Assembly (NCBI GenBank): GCA_905250075.1
Contig: CAJNOP010000020.1
Location: forward strand, 1,203,399-1,267,398
Source of the DNA: Rotaria sp. Silwood1
Lineage: Eukaryota; Rotifera; Eurotatoria; Philodinida; Philodinidae
Length of the DNA: 64,000 nt
Direction of reading: 5' to 3'
Shown piece by piece: positions 59,189 to 64,000 of this stretch (the first letter of the stretch is position 1; the number at the start of each line of letters is the position of its first letter). The translations under genes were made by a program, and so were the position numbers. The notes below the pieces were generated by a model that was given only the letters and a program-made list of their open reading frames with translations, was not told the DNA's origin and searched no databases.

Positions 59189-62092
59189 TGATCACGATGA
59201 AACCTTTTAGGACTTTTTCAATCTTCTGGAGACATTTTCTGTGAACTCAATATGATTTCAAGGAATTGCCTGGTTAGTAAAAGAAAAATCAACATGTCTA
59301 TTCGCTTGAACAATAATTTATTTTCATTGTAATATATTAGTACAATCATCATCGTATTCTGCCACTTCAGTGATCAAACGAACAAAAGAGAAAAGTAAAG
59401 GTGTAAAAAAAAATCATGAACTTTCAAATGATTAGTTTTCTTTTTAATTCAATGTTCTAAAACATCACGAAGAAACTATCAAAACGATTGGAAATTTCCT
59501 TTTTTTTTAAAATGTACTATCGAAAAAATCATTCTGCGATCTTGATGTCTAACGAGCGGCATTGATCTTTATCGTAGAAAAAGAATGAATGATTATCCCT
59601 TATTACATACACTCTATTGCGGCATCATTGACACTTAGGTGATGGGTGAAGCCGTTTTCATGATTTTCTTTTTGTTTCAAAGAAGGTGTCAGAAAAAAAG
59701 ACCACTTTGCTTCTCTCGCTATTTTTGTTTCTCGATAAGTTTTTCTCATAAACGATTGTTAGTGTGTATATATATCGTCTTTGATCTGGCAGACAGCAGT
59801 AGATTTTCTGCAAAGAAGTGTTTGTTCACATTGTGCCACTTATTTTTTTTTTTTATTTCCGTGTTATCTATACGTGCACAGTAGGTATAGTATATTTTAT
59901 AAAGCAGAACAAATTTATTTGAATTAACGTTAGATTTCTTTGTTTTTTCTTCATGGTTCAATATGGAATGTTATTTTTAGAAGAATTATAAAATAAGAAA
60001 TTATATTTTTTAGAAAGAGTGAAGAAGTTTTTTTCTTTTGTCTAGTTGGAAGACAAATTTAACATTTGAAACAATTCTTGTTCATTGTATATGTCAATGC
60101 CATTCTCACTTTATTTCATCTAAATAGTGTGAAAAAGATGTCTTGTTAAGATATAAAAGAATGTGATAGTGATATTGTCTGATGGACAAGATTCTAAAAT
60201 GTGTTGATAATAAAATCGAGAAAGTCTATGATGGTGATGATGATGATAATGTCTTCGTTTATTTGTTAGTCAGACAGTTTCATGTTTTCTTTTGACACCC
60301 CCTACTATCGTTATCCATCATATATATATATATATATACACTCACCCATACACGAAACGATGATCGTCTCGTTCCAGCAATTATATATTAGTGACGAGAA
60401 TAAATGTGGGCGGTTCATGTTTATTTTAGAAAGTTCGATTCCAAAACAAGATGAACAATATTTATTCTTCTGAACGATCGAATGAATTAAATATAAATCT
60501 GTTTCAAATTTCGAAATCAAAATAAAATAAAGATGATGATATTACGTCGTTTATATCCCTATGGATAACTAAAATAATATACACATATACACTTGTTGCT
60601 TATATACATCTGATGGTGATGATGATTCTATAATATTTTGTTATCTATATTTTTTTTTCTAAAGTGCATTAGTAGATGACTGATAACAAATTTTTCGATA
60701 GATTATTCTTTGATGAACATTAAATCCACTTGATAAGTATGTGTACATTTGACAATTGGATGAAAAAAATACGATAAATTATTATTAATGTGATGTAATA
60801 GGAAAAACTAAATTGTTTCGAACACAGTGAGACATTATAATTTGAATAGAATGAAATTGGAGAAATGTCTGTTTTCACCACATGTTTCAAATAAGAAGAT
60901 GGGACAGGAGAATTTTTCTTTTTTTTTTTTTTTTTGTTAACTCTTATTCGATGCAATTCGATCGATTACTCTCAGCATGGATTTAATTTGTTCATTTTTC
61001 GACTTGTCATTTGAAACATCTGGAGCGGAACAGATCGAATTCGTATGTGTAAGGTGTAGCATCAAATACAAAATGAACTCACTCATTCACTACTAGATGA
61101 TGAACGTAACGAAAAAGAAAAAAAAAGAAAAAAAGGTGTAATCGTTCCTTGTTCAACTTTTCCGACTCATCGATTATGATCAAACAATAAGAAGAGATCA
61201 TCGTTAAAAATTGAGATCAAGGTAGACGATGTAATAAGATCAAACGATTCATTTCGATAGACATGGATGTTCATGACCAACAAGTGGACAATTGGGAAAT
61301 ATAAAAATCACTAACGATGAAATTTTGAATAAGACAATAAATTAGATATTTGACATAAACAGAAAAAGTCTTTTCATCACTACATAGAATAACAATTTAT
61401 GAAAATCTTGATCATGTTTATTTAAAAGAATCTTATTTCAAGCTTACATATCATTCAACCATAGTTTTGAAATAATACTTTCAACTGGCACAAAACTTAG
61501 CTTGATGAAAAATATCGAAGATAATATTTCTAAATTGTTTGGAAAGCTGAAAATGTTAAATCTTCATAGCTTTTCATGATTATAAAGTTTGATTCTTATA
61601 GAATGATTAAATTTATGCTATACTTAATAAGATCATTTTACAAATTTTCAAATTATGTTTCAGATATTTTTAGAACAACAGAATAATTTTCAATAGATTG
61701 ATTCGTCTCGGTTGTTTTTTTTCTATTGGTCAATATGTCAATGTCAAAAAAAAAAATTTCTATTGGTGAAATAGGAAAAAAAAACTAACGAACAACTCCC
61801 CATGAACTCTCCAATCAGCACCCTGTAGTTATTTCTCTCGCTTGTCTTTAACGACCTTTTTTTCTTCTATATAGGAAAAAGATTGCACGGCTGGAGATGA
61901 CACAGGCATTTCCTTTTTCGTATCTTTCTCTACTCGTTAGAAGTAATACATATATACTCTTTCTTCGATACTCCGGATGGTTGATCAACACCTCAGGAGT
62001 TCTTCTTCATAGTCTCAGTATAATCCAAAACAGATATTCAAGAGAGAACAAATAAACAACCAAAAAAAAAAAAGAAAAGAAAGAATACAATA

Positions 62093-62186
62093 TTCTCTCT
62101 CTTTTTTCTTATTGGCTGATTTATTTTCTCTTTCTTTCTCTCTCTCTTTCTCTTTCTCTTTTTCGTTTTCTCTCTTTTTCTCTCTT
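62093..62186. repeat. Pyrimidine-rich (TC)n tract
   Basis: A strand-asymmetric run of TTTCTC/CTCTCT units about 320 bp before the ZIC start. It may lie in the ZIC promoter or 5' UTR and act as a GAGA-type element on the other strand, but it may also be plain simple sequence. Confidence 0.7.
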
Positions 62187-62508
62187 GACAACGACGACAA
62201 AAAAATTTTACTACACTGCTGTGTATGTGTCTGTGCTTGATAGGTTGCCTACTGGAGTCATTATTGCAGTATCAATAGCTAGATCCTGGTGAGCTTATAG
62301 GCACCGTACGACGCACACCTCTCCCTACAAGTTCTCAATCCTGTGGAGCATTGCAAAAAAACCGACAAGTGCCAACCCCTATCGAGATTGTTGACAACAA
62401 AAAACAAAAAAAACGACAAATCGCACAGTAAGTAATTCACGGCATGAGAATAATTATGAAGTTTATCTCTTTGATTTAAAAAAAAATTTTCACCAGCTGA
62501 TCTGATCA

Positions 62509-64000
62509 ATGTTTGATCCAACAAGTCCATCTGTTGAAGTTACTGGTGGCACAGGTGAAAGTACAAATAATACAACAACATCATCATATCCAAGTCCATA
62601 TGCACCAGTTACATATCGACCATTAACATCAACTCCATCGTCATCATCAATTTTTCATGTACCCGGTTCAACATCACTAAACTCACTTGATGATCAACAA
62701 CAACGTCGAACAGATTTTTCATCTTATCCAGGTACATCACCACCATTTTCAACGACACAAGATCCATTAGCAGCTTCAAGTTTCATGTAAGTTTTAAATT
62801 CAATTGTATATATCTATATATATACCTTTATTGAAACTATATAGGACATATCCTATGTTCGATCCCGAACAGTATGCCAATACACAATATTATTCACGTT
62901 ATGTTACAGCTGGTTCACATATTGATCCAACAACACAAACAGCATTTTTACCTTATTTTCATCCTTCATATCGACAAGGACTTGGTACAACATGTAATGT
63001 TACAAATATTTCAAATGGTAAAAATGACAATTATGTATGTAAATGGATTGATCCTGATACACATCGAATATGCAATCGAGCATTTGCCTATATGCAAGAC
63101 ATTGGTAAGTTAAATATATACATCCAATCATAGTATTTTTTTTTAATGAAAAGAAAGAAAGAAAGAAAGAGAGAACGAAACGAAAGAAAAAGAAAAACGT
63201 CGGAAGTAAATCTCCTGTGGTGCTACTGAAATAATGATGAGGTTAAACAGATGACAAAAATGTGTGTATATATGTTCTGTTCACTAAATAAATGAAGCTT
63301 GTTAGTAAAGACATAATAATCATGGCATTTTGTCCTTCGATTTTCTTCTTTTAGTCACACATCTTACTGTTGAACATGTGGGCGGGCCTGAACAATCAAC
63401 ACACACATGTTTATGGCTTGATTGTCCTAGGCATGGTAGAGCATTTAAAGCTAAATATAAATTGGTCAATCATATTCGTGTGCATACCGGTGAAAAACCA
63501 TTTGCTTGTCCATTTGCACGTTGTGGAAAAGTTTTTGCACGTTCAGAAAATCTTAAAATTCATAAACGAACACATACTGGGTTAGTGTATTGTTGAAATT
63601 TTTCTCATGCAAATATCAATATATTTAATATTTTTATTAGAGAACGACCATTTCAATGTCAATTTTGTGAACGAAGTTTTGCTAATAGTTCGGATCGAAA
63701 AAAACATCAACATGTTCATACATCAGATAAACCATATAATTGTCGAGTAAATGGATGTGATAAAACCTATACACATCCTTCATGTAAGAAAACAAAAAAA
63801 AATTTATGTTTTATTTGGAAAAACCAATATCTTCTGCTTACTTGTTAGCTTTACGTAAACATATGAAAATGCATGAATCACAGGGACAAGATTCAACATC
63901 ATCAACAACAACAACAACAAATTCTTCAACTGGATCAACAAATGATTCATGTATGAAACGAAATAATCTTCATCGACGTGCAGGAGAAAGTGAACGATCT
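62509..64000 (+). CDS. ZIC: ZIC-family (odd-paired-like) zinc-finger transcription factor, 5' part
   Basis: ZIC proteins are nuclear C2H2 factors related to GLI that act in neural and mesodermal patterning. Exons read so far are 62509-62786, 62843/62845-63104, 63355-63580, 63641-63783 and 63849 to beyond the window end. An N-terminal Ser/Thr/Pro-rich region (about 180 residues) is followed by five fingers: the family's atypical long first finger ([16 protein letters not shown] then HLTVEHV), then [59 protein letters not shown] and [20 protein letters not shown]. Linkers are HTGEKPF, HTGERPF and HTSDKPY. A Ser/Thr-rich C-terminus begins and runs off the end. A TTTTCACCAG acceptor-like site lies 12 nt before the ATG. 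Paralogue number cannot be assigned. Confidence 0.95.

Larger units (their letters stand above)
57728..62508. other. Long intergenic region upstream of ZIC
   Basis: This 4.8-kb stretch contains a foldback element (58785-59188), a CA run near 58065-58084, A/T runs and a pyrimidine-rich tract at 62093-62186. No gene is supported. It is the natural place for ZIC enhancers, but I cannot point to individual sites. Confidence 0.5.

Noticed and set aside
1-64000. CRISPR arrays, bacterial operons, or retroviral or other capsid-bearing elements
   Set aside because: No regularly spaced identical repeats, no ribosome-binding-site gene strings, and no reverse transcriptase, integrase, capsid or envelope motif was seen on either strand.

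Overview
The window is animal nuclear DNA, most likely from a bdelloid rotifer. It is AT-rich, with compact genes whose introns are mostly 45-80 nt and begin GTAAGT/GTATGT after poly-T-rich acceptors. Every spliced model below was read by eye and keeps an intact frame across all of its junctions. Three features point to bdelloids rather than another small-genome invertebrate: arrays of the hexamer TGTGGG (the bdelloid telomere repeat as I recall it from the literature), a fragment of a plant-like pentatricopeptide-repeat gene (a class reported in bdelloids and otherwise mainly in plants), and gene starts preceded by 3' splice acceptors, as expected with spliced-leader trans-splicing. The species assignment is inference.

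Layout. 1-2,953: last 11 exons of WDFY3 (Alfy). 3,763-5,284: a 1.5-kb foldback DNA element. 5,694-8,505: a gene-poor island with a truncated PPR gene that stops next to a G-rich TGTGGG array, a head-to-head C-rich array, a 100-N assembly gap, a GGATTCCC minisatellite and a second small head-to-head array. 10,315-17,167: a small unknown gene diverging from NHP2, followed closely by SUCO (SUN domain), whose large intron holds an hAT-type MITE with a perfect 8-bp target duplication. 19,447-28,911: TMEM214, OVCA2 and HSDL2 in tandem; the last two are only 69 nt apart. OVCA2 carries a TTAA-flanked piggyBac-type MITE in its intron. 29,217-37,089: a leucine-rich-repeat membrane protein, SGTA and a cathepsin L-like protease. 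40,087-41,397: a zinc-finger/coiled-coil/propeller-like protein. 48,401-50,410: a peptide GPCR of the galanin/allatostatin-A type. 51,804-54,235: three tandem, intron-bearing tRNA-Ser(UGA) genes. 54,605-55,351: a double zinc-finger coiled-coil protein. 57,075-57,727: an unrecognised two-exon gene. 62,509-64,000: the 5' part of a ZIC transcription factor running off the end.

The genes are mostly conserved housekeeping or signalling genes and do not form one pathway. The linkage with most functional meaning is the close same-strand spacing of NHP2-SUCO and of OVCA2-HSDL2, which look like two-gene operons resolved by trans-splicing. The most unusual region is the telomere-repeat island at about 5.7-8.5 kb. 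I found no capsid- or envelope-bearing element, no CRISPR array, and no coherent new multi-gene system.
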